Source: Phytomonospora endophytica
GTDB taxonomy: Bacteria > Actinomycetota > Actinomycetes > Mycobacteriales > Micromonosporaceae
NCBI RefSeq assembly: GCF_014202425.1
Contig: NZ_JACHGT010000010.1
Span: 1-64,000 of the forward strand
Length of the DNA: 64,000 bases
Reading direction: 5' to 3'
The notes below the pieces were generated by a model, which did not search any database, was not told the origin of the DNA, and worked only from the letters and a program-made list of their open reading frames with translations. Both the position numbers and the translations under genes were made by a program. Every line of letters starts with the position of its first letter. The stretch's first letter is position 1. Below, in pieces: positions 41,162 through 49,046 of the stretch.

Positions 41162-42586
41162 TCAGAGCGTGACCGCTCCGGTGGCCAAGGTGACGACCGC
41201 GACGACGGCTCCGGCGGCGACGACCGCGAAGACGACCGCCTCGGCGGGACTGAAGACCCGGCGGCCCTGTTCGCGCCGGGTCATGACGAACAGGATCGTC
41301 GCGGGCGCGTACAGCAGCAGCGACAGGAGCGTGAACTCAAGGCCGGCGGCGATGAGCAGGAACGCGATGTAGAGCGTGGCGAGTCCGGCGACGATGATCT
41401 CCCCGCCGCGCCGGGTGCCGTCCGTGGGCACCACCGCGATGCGCAGCGCGTAGGCGGCCGCGAGCAGGAACGGGATGAGCGACAGGACGCTGGTCATGTC
41501 GAGGGCGAAGTTGAACGCGTCGGCGGAGAACAGCGTCAGGACGAGGACGACCTGGCTCAGGGCCGTGGTCAGCACCATCGCGGGCACCGGGACGTCGTTG
41601 CGGTCGGCGCGGGCGAGGAAGCGCGGCATGTCGTGGTCCTTGGCGGCGACGAACAGGACCTCGGCGGCCATGAGGGTCCAGGCGAGGTAGGCGCCGAGGA
41701 CCGAGATGATCAGGCCGATGCTGACGAAGACCTTGCCCCAGGTGCCGACGGCGGCTTCGAGCACGCCCGCCATGGACGGCTGGCGCAGTTCGGCGATCTC
41801 GGCCATGGGGAGGATGCCGTAGGAGACGATCGTGACCGAGGCGAAGACGGCGAAGACGCTGAGGAAGCCCAGGACGGTGGCACGCCCGACGTCTTCGCGG
41901 CGGCGGGCGTGTCGTGAGTAGACGCTGGCGCCTTCGACGCCGAGGAACACGAAGACCGTGATCAGCATCGTCCCGCGCACCTGGGAGAAGAGCGATCCGG
42001 CGTAGTCGGCGCCGCCCCAGTTGTCGGCCAGCACCCGCGGGTCGAGGTAGAACAGCGCCAGGATCACGAAGACGATGATCGGCACGAGTTTGGCGACGGT
42101 GACGATCCGGTTGATCGCCGTCGCCTCCTTGACCCCGCGTTTGATGAGGAAGAAGAAGGCCCACAGGCCGACCGAGGACAGCGCGACCGCGAGGATCGTG
42201 TCGCCGTCGCCGAGCGCGGGCGCGAGCACGCCGACCGTGGACATGATCAGGACCCAGTAGGTCACGTTGCCGACGCACGCGCTGGCCCAGTAGCCGATCG
42301 CGGCGAAGAACCCCAGGTACTCGCCGAAGCCCGCCTTGGCGTAGGCGTAGACGCCCGCGTCGAGCGCGGGACGCCGGATCGCGAGGGTCTGGAAGACCAG
42401 CGCCAGCATGAGCATGCCGGCGCCGGCGACGACCCACGCGATGAGCGAGCCCGCGACGCCGGTGACCTGGCCGAAGCGGGCGGGAAGCGAGAAGACGCCG
42501 GCACCGACCATCGAGCCCACGACGAGCGCGGTGAGCGTCGGCAGTGACAGCTTGACGGTCCCGCCGCCGGGAGCTTCGTGGGCCAT
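41162..42586 (-). CDS. arcD: Amino acid antiporter, arginine/ornithine type (APA family)
   Basis: A 474-residue transporter with about 12-13 helices. The first segment [28 protein letters not shown] (GxGIF-type motif of APC transporters) and [23 protein letters not shown] are typical of basic amino acid/polyamine antiporters. With arcA it would bring arginine in and send ornithine or citrulline out. I start it at the ATG at 42586 (GGGGA about 10 bases upstream) rather than at 42619, because TAAAAT at 42618-42623 on this strand looks like the -10 box and would overlap the longer start. The longer form adds 11 residues. Confidence 0.85.
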   Translation of the reverse strand: MAHEAPGGGTVKLSLPTLTALVVGSMVGAGVFSLPARFGQVTGVAGSLIAWVVAGAGMLMLALVFQTLAIRRPALDAGVYAYAKAGFGEYLGFFAAIGYWASACVGNVTYWVLIMSTVGVLAPALGDGDTILAVALSSVGLWAFFFLIKRGVKEATAINRIVTVAKLVPIIVFVILALFYLDPRVLADNWGGADYAGSLFSQVRGTMLITVFVFLGVEGASVYSRHARRREDVGRATVLGFLSVFAVFASVTIVSYGILPMAEIAELRQPSMAGVLEAAVGTWGKVFVSIGLIISVLGAYLAWTLMAAEVLFVAAKDHDMPRFLARADRNDVPVPAMVLTTALSQVVLVLTLFSADAFNFALDMTSVLSLIPFLLAAAYALRIAVVPTDGTRRGGEIIVAGLATLYIAFLLIAAGLEFTLLSLLLYAPATILFVMTRREQGRRVFSPAEAVVFAVVAAGAVVAVVTLATGAVTL

Positions 42587-42617
42587 ATGGACTCGATTCC
42601 CCAGTTGAAGTGGAGTC

Positions 42618-42623
42618 ATTTTA
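42618..42623 (-). promoter_or_regulatory. -10 box TAAAAT of arcD-arcA
   Basis: On the minus strand TAAAAT is a very AT-rich hexamer in GC-rich DNA. It lies 31 bases before ATG 42586. A near-palindrome CGCG-TTA-CGCG follows upstream near 42634-42645, a possible regulator site. Confidence 0.45.
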
Positions 42624-42851
42624 TCCCGTATTGCGCGTTACGCGTTGAAATCGGGAAGCTGCTCGATCCACCGGGTGCCGGGGTGTGCGATGCGCCGATC
42701 TCGGCCCGTCGTCGCCGTCCTCATCACGACTCCCGCCGACGGCGGGGTCCTTCGTGGACGGCGGGCGCACTGCCGGGTCTCGGGCGCCCCGGCGCGCCCA
42801 CGCGGGCCGGGCGCCGTTCCGGCTCCGGAGCCCCCGCTCCCGGTGACGCCC

Positions 42852-43544
42852 TCAGAGCCCCAGCCTGTGCGCGGCCTCCTCCAGGCACTCCTCGAAGAGC
42901 GGCTCGGCGTCGGTGAAGGCGAAGTCGAGTTGGTGCAGGACCTCCATGCACAGCAGGCCGTAGAGGCGGATCCACAGCCCCAGGAACACGTGCACGGCCT
43001 CGGGCGGCAGGCGTCCGCCCATGGCGGCGGCGTTGGCACGGAGCTGTCGTCGCAGGCTCGGATCGAGGTCGGCCAGGGCGGGGACGGGGAAAGGCGCGGT
43101 CTCCCAGATGGCGGCGGTCTCCTCGAAGAAGGGGCGCTCGAAGTCGCGGCCGACGGTCTGGCGGAGCGAGTCGCGGTCGAGGTCGGCGGCGTTGACGGGA
43201 CGGGCGAACATCCAGCCGAACTCCGGCCGGTGGGTGATGGCCCAGGCCCGCATGGCGCGACACATCGCGAAGAGACGCGCGCGGTGCTCTGCGGCGGGGA
43301 CGCCTGCGCGAGCGGCGTCGATGACGGCGGTCAGCTCGGCGTAGAAGTCGGCCGTGACGGCGCCGACGAGTTCGTCGTGCCCGCTGTAGTAGCGGTAGAT
43401 CGCCGGGCCCGACAGCCCCATCTCGCGGGCGACGGCGTTGACGGTGACCGCTTCGCCGCCCTTGTCCACGAGCAGCGTGCGGGCGGTCGTGCGGATCTCG
43501 GCGAGCATCGCCTCGCGCTGGCGGGCGCGCCTGTCCTGAGCCAT
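42852..43544 (-). CDS. TetR-family transcriptional repressor
   Basis: A 230-residue repressor. The HTH is EIRTTARTLLVDKGGEAVTVNAVAREMGLSGPAIYRYYSGHDELV (16-60), and the C-terminal domain is of the WHG/TetR_C_13-like type (AWAITHRPEFGWMFARPV). GAGGAAGGGA stands just before the ATG at 43544. It is divergent from an FAD monooxygenase across two GTTAG/CTAAC palindromes, which are the likely operators. The pair resembles drug- or antibiotic-inactivating monooxygenase systems; the inducer is unknown. Confidence 0.9.
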   Translation of the reverse strand: MAQDRRARQREAMLAEIRTTARTLLVDKGGEAVTVNAVAREMGLSGPAIYRYYSGHDELVGAVTADFYAELTAVIDAARAGVPAAEHRARLFAMCRAMRAWAITHRPEFGWMFARPVNAADLDRDSLRQTVGRDFERPFFEETAAIWETAPFPVPALADLDPSLRRQLRANAAAMGGRLPPEAVHVFLGLWIRLYGLLCMEVLHQLDFAFTDAEPLFEECLEEAAHRLGL

Positions 43545-43591
43545 CGGTGTCCCTTCCTCGAACCGAGGCAACGATAGACCATCTCGCGCCT

Positions 43592-43625
43592 GTTAGAGTC
43601 TCTAACGTACGTTAGCCCCTCTAAC
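43592..43625. promoter_or_regulatory. Twin TetR operators in the tetR-monooxygenase region
   Basis: GTTAGAG-T-CTCTAAC (43592-43606) is a perfect 15-bp palindrome. GTTAG-N5-CTAAC (43611-43625) is a second copy, 19 bp away centre to centre. Both lie in the 90-bp gap between the divergent genes and overlap the monooxygenase promoter region. Confidence 0.75.
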
Positions 43626-43634
43626 GGAAGGTTC

Positions 43635-44762
43635 ATGATGGACGCTTCGATCATCGGCGGCGGCATCGGCGGGCTCACCGCGGCGGTCGCCCTGCGCAGG
43701 GCCGGCTGGAACGTCGAGGTATTCGAACGGGCCGACACCCTCGGCGAGGTCGGCGCCGGCGTCGCCATCGCCCCCAACGCCGTCAAAGCCCTCGCCTCGA
43801 TCGGACTGGCCGCAGCCCTCGACGCCGTCGCGATGCGCCTCGACGGCCTCGAAGTCCGCACCCGCGGCGGCCGCACCCTCACCCGAGTGCCCGGCGACAT
43901 GCTCCAACGCCGCTACGGCACCCCCCTCTACTCCCTGCACCGCGCCGAACTGCACCGAATCCTGCGCGACGCCATCGGCGACGTGCCGCTGCACACCGGC
44001 GCGACCGTCACCGACGTGACCCCCGACGGCGAGTTCACCGTCGGCGGGCACCGGCGCAGGGCCGACCTGGTGGTCGCCGCCGACGGCGTGCGCAGCCGGG
44101 TGCGCGCCCACCTGTTCCCCGCCCACCCCGGCCCCTCCTACGCCGGATACACCGTCTGGCGCGGGATCGTGCCCGCCGACGCCGCCCGTGGCATCGACGT
44201 CGCCCCGCGCATCGGCGAGACCTGGGGGCGCGCACGCCGATTCGGCACCGTGCCCTTCGCCGACGGCCGCGTCTACTGGTACGCCATGGAGAACGCCCCG
44301 GAGGGCGCACGACCCCGGCACGACGTCACCGCGCTCGCCGAGCGCTACGCAGGGTGGCACCGCCCGATCCCCGAACTGCTCGCCGCGACCCCCGTCGCGA
44401 ACATGATCCGGCACGACGTGCACTACCTGCGCGACCCGCTGGCGGCCTTCACCGCCGGGAAGGTCGCGCTGCTCGGCGACGCCGCGCACGCCGTGACCCC
44501 CGACATCGGACAGGGCGCCTGCCTGGCCATCGAGGACGGTGTGGTGCTCGCGGCGGTCCGCGACCTGGCCGACTACGACGCACAGCGCCGCCCCCGCACC
44601 CAGCGGATCGCCGCGGCCTCGGGCAGGCTCGGCCGGATGCTGACCGTCGGCAACCCGGCGGCCGTGCTGGTCCGCGACGCCGTCGCGGGGATGACGCCGA
44701 TCTCGATGAGCATGCGCTCGATCGGCTCGGCCTACGAGTGGACGCCGCCGATCGCCGCCTGA
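43635..44762 (+). CDS. FAD-dependent aromatic monooxygenase (PHBH fold)
   Basis: A 375-residue flavoprotein hydroxylase. The dinucleotide motif IIGGGIGGLTAAVALRRAGW is at 6-25, the DG motif VVAADGVRSRVR is near 150, and GD is in VALLGDAAHAVTPDIGQGACLAIED near 277. It hydroxylates aromatic compounds with NAD(P)H and O2; close relatives include salicylate-type and tetracycline/rifampicin-modifying enzymes. GGAAGG lies 4 bases before ATG 43635. Regulation by the divergent TetR is suggested by the twin palindromes. Confidence 0.9.
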   Translation: MMDASIIGGGIGGLTAAVALRRAGWNVEVFERADTLGEVGAGVAIAPNAVKALASIGLAAALDAVAMRLDGLEVRTRGGRTLTRVPGDMLQRRYGTPLYSLHRAELHRILRDAIGDVPLHTGATVTDVTPDGEFTVGGHRRRADLVVAADGVRSRVRAHLFPAHPGPSYAGYTVWRGIVPADAARGIDVAPRIGETWGRARRFGTVPFADGRVYWYAMENAPEGARPRHDVTALAERYAGWHRPIPELLAATPVANMIRHDVHYLRDPLAAFTAGKVALLGDAAHAVTPDIGQGACLAIEDGVVLAAVRDLADYDAQRRPRTQRIAAASGRLGRMLTVGNPAAVLVRDAVAGMTPISMSMRSIGSAYEWTPPIAA

Positions 44763-44767
44763 GGGCC

Positions 44768-44801
44768 GTGGGCCGGGCCCAGGCGTACGGGCCCGGCCCA
44801 C
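44768..44801 (+). terminator. Strong hairpin terminator
   Basis: GTGGGCCGGGCCC (44768-44780) pairs perfectly with GGGCCCGGCCCAC (44789-44801), a 13-bp stem with an 8-base loop, starting 5 bases after the monooxygenase stop. Confidence 0.8.
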
Positions 44802-44912
44802 CCGCGACCGTCGCCGGGCAGAGGATGCCGCGTCATCGGGACCCTTGAGGCCGGACCCCGCGTCTCATGGACGCGAGGGTTCGCCGAGCCCTCCGCGACG
44901 GTGGGGGCGAGC

Positions 44913-45416
44913 ATGCGCAAACGCAAGGTCGGATCACTGCTCGGAGGGATCGTCGCGATCGCCCTGGCGGCAGTGGGCTGGCTCGCCTTCGAACGACTCC
45001 GGCCGGGGGAGACCACGACCGTCGAGGCCTCCTTCGCCTTCGACGTCACCGACCCCGACAAGGTCGTCGCCCACTCCGAGGCCGTCGTCATCGCCACCGT
45101 CACCGGGATCGCCGACTTCCATCACGACGGCGGTACACCGCCCCACACGGTCTTCGAGGTCACCGTCACCGACTCCTTGAAGGGCTCGGCGACCGGGCAC
45201 ATCCTCGTGCAGCAGACGGGCGGCACCGACGGCAAGGACACCTGGCTGGTCGAGGACGTGGATCCCCTGGCGGTGGGCTCGACGTACGCCCTGCCGCTCA
45301 ACCCGCGAGGCGACGGCGCCTGGGTCCTCGTGCTGACCCCGCTGCTGGCACCCACCCCCGACCCGGACGCCACGACCGGGTCCTGGGTCGATCACCTGTC
45401 GGCTCCGCCGTCGTGA
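44913..45416 (+). CDS. Membrane-anchored hypothetical protein
   Basis: A 167-residue protein with a positively charged start and one helix (KVGSLLGGIVAIALAAVGWLAF, 5-26), anchored with the rest outside. The outer part has strands such as SEAVVIATVTGIADFHHDG, HTVFEVTVTDSLKG and ATGHILVQQTGG. It ends in a Pro/Asp-rich tail (PTPDPDATTGSWVDHL). It resembles uncharacterised actinobacterial envelope proteins. GGGGGCGA precedes ATG 44913. No enzymatic motif is seen. Confidence 0.65.
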   Translation: MRKRKVGSLLGGIVAIALAAVGWLAFERLRPGETTTVEASFAFDVTDPDKVVAHSEAVVIATVTGIADFHHDGGTPPHTVFEVTVTDSLKGSATGHILVQQTGGTDGKDTWLVEDVDPLAVGSTYALPLNPRGDGAWVLVLTPLLAPTPDPDATTGSWVDHLSAPPS

Positions 45417-45439
45417 TCGTCTCCACCAGAACGCCGTGG

Positions 45440-45464
45440 AGCGGCCATCGGTTCGATGGCCGCT
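45440..45464. terminator. Hairpin terminator between convergent genes
   Basis: AGCGGCCATCG (45440-45450) pairs perfectly with CGATGGCCGCT (45454-45464) around a 3-base loop GTT. It lies between the stops of the membrane protein and the serine hydrolase. Confidence 0.75.
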
Positions 45465-45496
45465 GCGCACGGGTGCCGGTGTGATCGGGTGCGGTG

Positions 45497-46732
45497 TCAG
45501 TCGTCGATGGCCTGGTAGAGGGTCGTCCAGAAGTCGTTGATGAGCAGGGCCGAGTCCGGGCTGGACATGCCGACCTGGGTGAGCAGGATGCCGGTGAGCC
45601 CGTTGTGCGGGTCGGCGTAGGCGGTGGTGCCCGCTCCGCCGTCCCAGCCGAACTGGCCGACGGGCGCGTAGTCGTTGCGGTAGGTGCGCACCGCCATACC
45701 GAAGCCCCAGCCGCCGTGCTGTCCCAGGCCGTGCGCCAGGTGAGCGAGGCTGCGACCGAATTCCACGCGGTCGGCCAGCTGCTCGGGGGTGAGGCGGTTG
45801 GTGGTCATCAGTTCCACGGCCGCCTTGGACAGGATCCGCTCGCCGTCGTGCACGCCGCCGTTGAGGAGCATCCGGAAGTAGGCGTGGTAGTCGTCGGCGG
45901 TGGAGTCCAGTCCGCCACCGCAGGACGGGAACACCGGCGGCCGGTCGTGGTGTCCGCCCACGGCCTTGTCCTCGACGTGGAATTCTCCGGTCTCGGCGTT
46001 GGGAGCGTACAGCGGCCCGAAGCGGTCGATCTTGCCTGCGGGGACGTGGAAACCGGTGTCCTTCATGCCCAGCGGGTCGAGGATGCGCTCCCGCAGGAAC
46101 TCCTCGAACGGCCGGCCTGTCACCCTGGCGACCAGCACCCCGAGCACGTCGTCGCTGATGTGGTACTGCCAGCGCCGGCCGGGCTGGTATCGCAGTGGCA
46201 TGGTGCCCAGGCGTCGCATCCACTCATCCGGGTCGCACCCGGGCAGCATCCAGCCGTCCTCCTGGCCGTAGACGCCCTTCTCGAACAGCGCACCCAGGAA
46301 CGGGGATTCCCGTGCGGTCATGTCGATGCCGAGCCCGAAGGTCGAGGTCAACAGGTCCCGCACGGTGATGGGACGCGCCGCGGGCACGGTGTCGTCCAGT
46401 GGACCGTTGGGGTCGGTGAGCACCTGGCGGTCGGCCAGCTCGGGGAGCCACTCCACGACCGAGTCATCCAGCCGCAACCGGCACTCGTCCAGCAGCACCA
46501 TCGTCGCCGAGACCGCGACGGGCTTGGTCGTCGATGCCATCCGGAAGATCGTGTCCCGGCTCGTCGGCGCGCCACCGTCGTGGTGCATCGTCCCGTGTAC
46601 CTCAACGTGGGTCTCCCCGCCGCGGCTGACCAGCGCGACCAGGCCCGGGATCTTCCCGGATGCGACTCGCCGCGCCAGTAGGTCGTGCAGTTTGGTCAGT
46701 CCGGTCTTCGAAAAGCCGTTGTCGTTCGTCAT
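45497..46732 (-). CDS. Serine hydrolase, class C beta-lactamase fold (paralog)
   Basis: A 411-residue cytosolic hydrolase. SxxK is in FRMASTTKPVAVSA near 67; the Tyr is in RWQYHISDDVLGVLVARVTGRPFEEFL near 190; GFGM and FGWDGGAG near the C-terminus occupy the KTG-equivalent region. It resembles the gene at 37654-38841 over its whole length. GAGGAGA lies just before the ATG at 46732. It is 46 bases downstream of a DUF4097 gene on the same strand and is probably expressed with it. Confidence 0.85.
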   Translation of the reverse strand: MTNDNGFSKTGLTKLHDLLARRVASGKIPGLVALVSRGGETHVEVHGTMHHDGGAPTSRDTIFRMASTTKPVAVSATMVLLDECRLRLDDSVVEWLPELADRQVLTDPNGPLDDTVPAARPITVRDLLTSTFGLGIDMTARESPFLGALFEKGVYGQEDGWMLPGCDPDEWMRRLGTMPLRYQPGRRWQYHISDDVLGVLVARVTGRPFEEFLRERILDPLGMKDTGFHVPAGKIDRFGPLYAPNAETGEFHVEDKAVGGHHDRPPVFPSCGGGLDSTADDYHAYFRMLLNGGVHDGERILSKAAVELMTTNRLTPEQLADRVEFGRSLAHLAHGLGQHGGWGFGMAVRTYRNDYAPVGQFGWDGGAGTTAYADPHNGLTGILLTQVGMSSPDSALLINDFWTTLYQAIDD

Positions 46733-46778
46733 GGTGGATCTCCTCGCTCAGTGGTCGATCGGTGGAAGTCGGGTGGGG

Positions 46779-47450
46779 TCAGTGGCTGCGGGCGGTGATG
46801 TCGCCATGGCCGCTGGTGGCGCGGATCGCCAGGGCGGCCGTGGCGCCTTCGGTGTTCCTCAGGGCGTTGTGGATGCGACCGAGGCCGGTTCGGGCGTCGA
46901 GGGTGGCGGAGACGCCGGGGGCGGCGTCGACGATCACGTCGCCCATCTGGGTGCTGAGCACGAGCGAGCCGGAGTCGGCTTCGCCGATGCGGACGTCGCC
47001 TTGGTGAGTGCTGATCTCGGCGGGACCGGTGAGCCGGCCGATGGTGACGTCGCCGCCGAGGACGGCCAGACGGACGCTCGCCGCCTCGTCGACCTTGACC
47101 GCCCCGGCCACCCCGTTGACCTTGAGATCCCCGAAGCGCCCGACGCCCCGGAACTCGGCGCCGCCGGACTCGACCTCGATGTTCGAGCCGGACGGGACCT
47201 GGACGGTCACCTCGACCGAGCCGGATGGGCCCAGAATCTGCCCGCCCGCCAATGTGGTGGTGACCTTCAGCGATCCGTCGCCGCATGCGACCGCGGTCTG
47301 TTCGGCGGCCTTGACGTCGCGACCCCTGCCAGACCTGGCGGGCAGGACCTCGACGGTGGTGTCGTTCCGGTCGGCGGCGATGACCTGAACGCGCCCGGCG
47401 GGGACGTTGATGACGGCGGTGATCGGGGTCGGGGTCTCGAACTTCCGCAT
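46779..47450 (-). CDS. DUF4097-family beta-solenoid protein
   Basis: A 223-residue protein of the DUF4097/putative-adhesin type. It has serial short strands with repeating polar turns, such as PAGRVQVIAADRNDTTVEVLP, GSVEVTVQVPSGSNIEVESGG, LKVNGVAGAVKVDEAASVRLAVLGGDVTIG, and then HQGDVRIGEADSGSLVLSTQMGDVIVD. There is no signal peptide. The function is unknown; in actinomycetes it often accompanies HTH regulators. GGAGAAGG precedes the ATG at 47450. The promoter carries a 9-bp motif shared with the divergent regulator. Confidence 0.8.
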   Translation of the reverse strand: MRKFETPTPITAVINVPAGRVQVIAADRNDTTVEVLPARSGRGRDVKAAEQTAVACGDGSLKVTTTLAGGQILGPSGSVEVTVQVPSGSNIEVESGGAEFRGVGRFGDLKVNGVAGAVKVDEAASVRLAVLGGDVTIGRLTGPAEISTHQGDVRIGEADSGSLVLSTQMGDVIVDAAPGVSATLDARTGLGRIHNALRNTEGATAALAIRATSGHGDITARSH

Positions 47451-47488
47451 GACCTTCTCCTCGTGCTCTGTTTGTTTCTGACATGAGG

Positions 47489-47619
47489 AACGCTACGTTG
47501 CGTTCAGATGTACAGCAACAAGATGGCGGCGTGGAATCCATAAATAAGCAGGTCAAGGGCCTGAAACTGTTGCGAGCCGGGTAAATCTAACGCAACGCAA
47601 TGGGTGATACCGTTGCGTT
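47489..47619. promoter_or_regulatory. Shared motif CGTTGCGTT, three copies; probable operator
   Basis: CGTTGCGTT occurs at 47496-47504 inside GAACGC-N6-GCGTTC (47489-47506), which controls the DUF4097-hydrolase operon. The perfect inverted pair AACGCAACG (47589-47597) and CGTTGCGTT (47611-47619) lies 58 bases before the regulator start at 47677. The repeated motif between divergent units marks it as the binding site of the regulator. Confidence 0.65.
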
Positions 47620-47676
47620 GGTTTGAAATCGAACGCTATGCCGTCGGCCACGCGGCCGACACGATGGGAGACGACG

Positions 47677-48417
47677 GTGTCGGGACGAAGACTGACCCAG
47701 CAGGAGCGGCAGCGGATCGCGCGCGGGCTGGCCGAAGACCTTCCCTACGCCGAGATCGCCCGCGGACTCGACCGCCCCACCTCGACCATCACGCGGGAGG
47801 TGATGCGCAACGGCGGCCCCAACGGCTACCGCGCCGACCTGGCCCACCTCGCCACCGAGCGACGCGTCCGCCGGCCGAAGCGCACCGCACCGCCACGGCG
47901 AGGAGCGCCCGCGCCGGGCTTCGGACGCGACGACGCGGCCGTGCACGAGTACGAGGAGACGTTCACCGCTCTCCTGATGCAGCAGGGCATGCCAACGATG
48001 ACCGCCCGCGTCATGACCTGCCTGCTCATCGCCGACACCGGCAGCGTCACCGCCGCCGAACTCGTCCAGCGCCTCGCAGTCAGCCCGGCGACCGTGTCCA
48101 AGGCCATCGCGGGTCTCGAAGGCCAGGGCCTCATCCGCCGAGAGCGCGAAGACCGTCGCCGCGAGCGCTACTTCGTCGACGGAGACGTCTGGTACGAGTC
48201 CACGATCGAAAGCGCCCGCGGCATGCTCCGGCTCGCCGAGGTCGCCCGCCAGGGCGTCACCGTCCTCGGCCGCGAGACCCCGGCCGGCGGCCGCCTGGAG
48301 AACATGGCCCGCTTCGGCGACCACATCGGCGAGAGCATCATCCGCGCCGCCGACCAGGTCCGCGAACTCCTCCACTCCCAGCCGCCCGCCGGTAGCGAGG
48401 ATGACGCTGCCGGCTGA
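47677..48417 (+). CDS. Transcriptional regulator with IS30-like and MarR-like HTH domains
   Basis: A 246-residue regulator from GTG 47677 (GGGAG 6 bases upstream). Residues 3-40 form an HTH like that of IS30 transposases (LTQQERQRIARGLAEDLPYAEIARGLDRPTSTITREV). A GbsR/MarR-like winged helix lies near 125-170 (VTAAELVQRLAVSPATVSKAIAGLEGQGLIRREREDRRRERYF). A helical C-terminus follows. It probably represses the divergent DUF4097-hydrolase operon and itself through the CGTTGCGTT sites. The ligand is unknown. Confidence 0.8.
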   Translation: MSGRRLTQQERQRIARGLAEDLPYAEIARGLDRPTSTITREVMRNGGPNGYRADLAHLATERRVRRPKRTAPPRRGAPAPGFGRDDAAVHEYEETFTALLMQQGMPTMTARVMTCLLIADTGSVTAAELVQRLAVSPATVSKAIAGLEGQGLIRREREDRRRERYFVDGDVWYESTIESARGMLRLAEVARQGVTVLGRETPAGGRLENMARFGDHIGESIIRAADQVRELLHSQPPAGSEDDAAG

Positions 48418-48514
48418 GGAGGCATCGGAGCTCCAGCGCCGGGAGGATCGACGATGTGTGGTGTTGGAGTGAGGGTGGCGGTGAGCCGCGCCCAGGTCAG
48501 GACACCGCGGGCCG

Positions 48515-48865
48515 ATGGGCCCTGCTCACGAAGATCCACCACGACCCGCGAGTCACGCCCCTGCCGGTTGAGCGGGCGGCTGCCGCGAACGAGCACCGAG
48601 TGCTCGCTCGCCCTCGCCCGGTACAGGCGGAAGACGTCCGGCCCACGCGCCATCGCGACCGTGAAGTGCCCGCTCTCGTCCAGCCTGGCGTTGACGACCT
48701 CAAGGCGCGCTCGTGCCCCTCGGCGGCGGTGGCGCCGATGTGGACCGCCGCGGCGGTGCCGACCTCGCGGCGCGAGTCGAACATCGTGATCGACACCTCG
48801 GGCCGTCCGGCGACGTTGCGCGAGTGGCGGGTCCCGGGTCCGGAGACCCGGTAGCGGTCGTTCAT
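48515..48865 (-). pseudogene. Decayed PPOX-family paralog
   Basis: Reading from 48865 gives VSGPGTRHSRNVAGRPEVSI (from residue 7), which matches the intact gene at 50736-51212 (VSGPTTRHSRNIAGRPEVSI) but lacks its first 45 residues or so. Around 48695-48705 one base is gained or lost: after HERALR the product turns to junk, while the next frame reads NARLDESGHFTVAMARGPDV and continues to DSRVVVDL. The normal stop after that point is also lost. It is a duplicated copy in decay. Confidence 0.8.
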
Positions 48866-49046
48866 TCGGCGGAGGGACCGTGGTCGACCTCCGGCGGGGA
48901 TGCCATCGCGGTAGGTGACGGTCCGCCGGAGGCGTCGAGGGCGAAACGAAGGATGTGACGGAGTCATTACCCAGTGCGCCGACGGCCCTGTCCGGGGCCG
49001 AGCGGGATGCCCCGCCGGGAACGGGCCGGCGGAGCTCGTCGCGCGG

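Noticed and set aside
42587-42619. Start of arcD at 42619
   Set aside because: An ATG is available, but it overlaps the best -10 hexamer (TAAAAT); the 42586 start with GGGGA upstream fits better. The longer form is not excluded.
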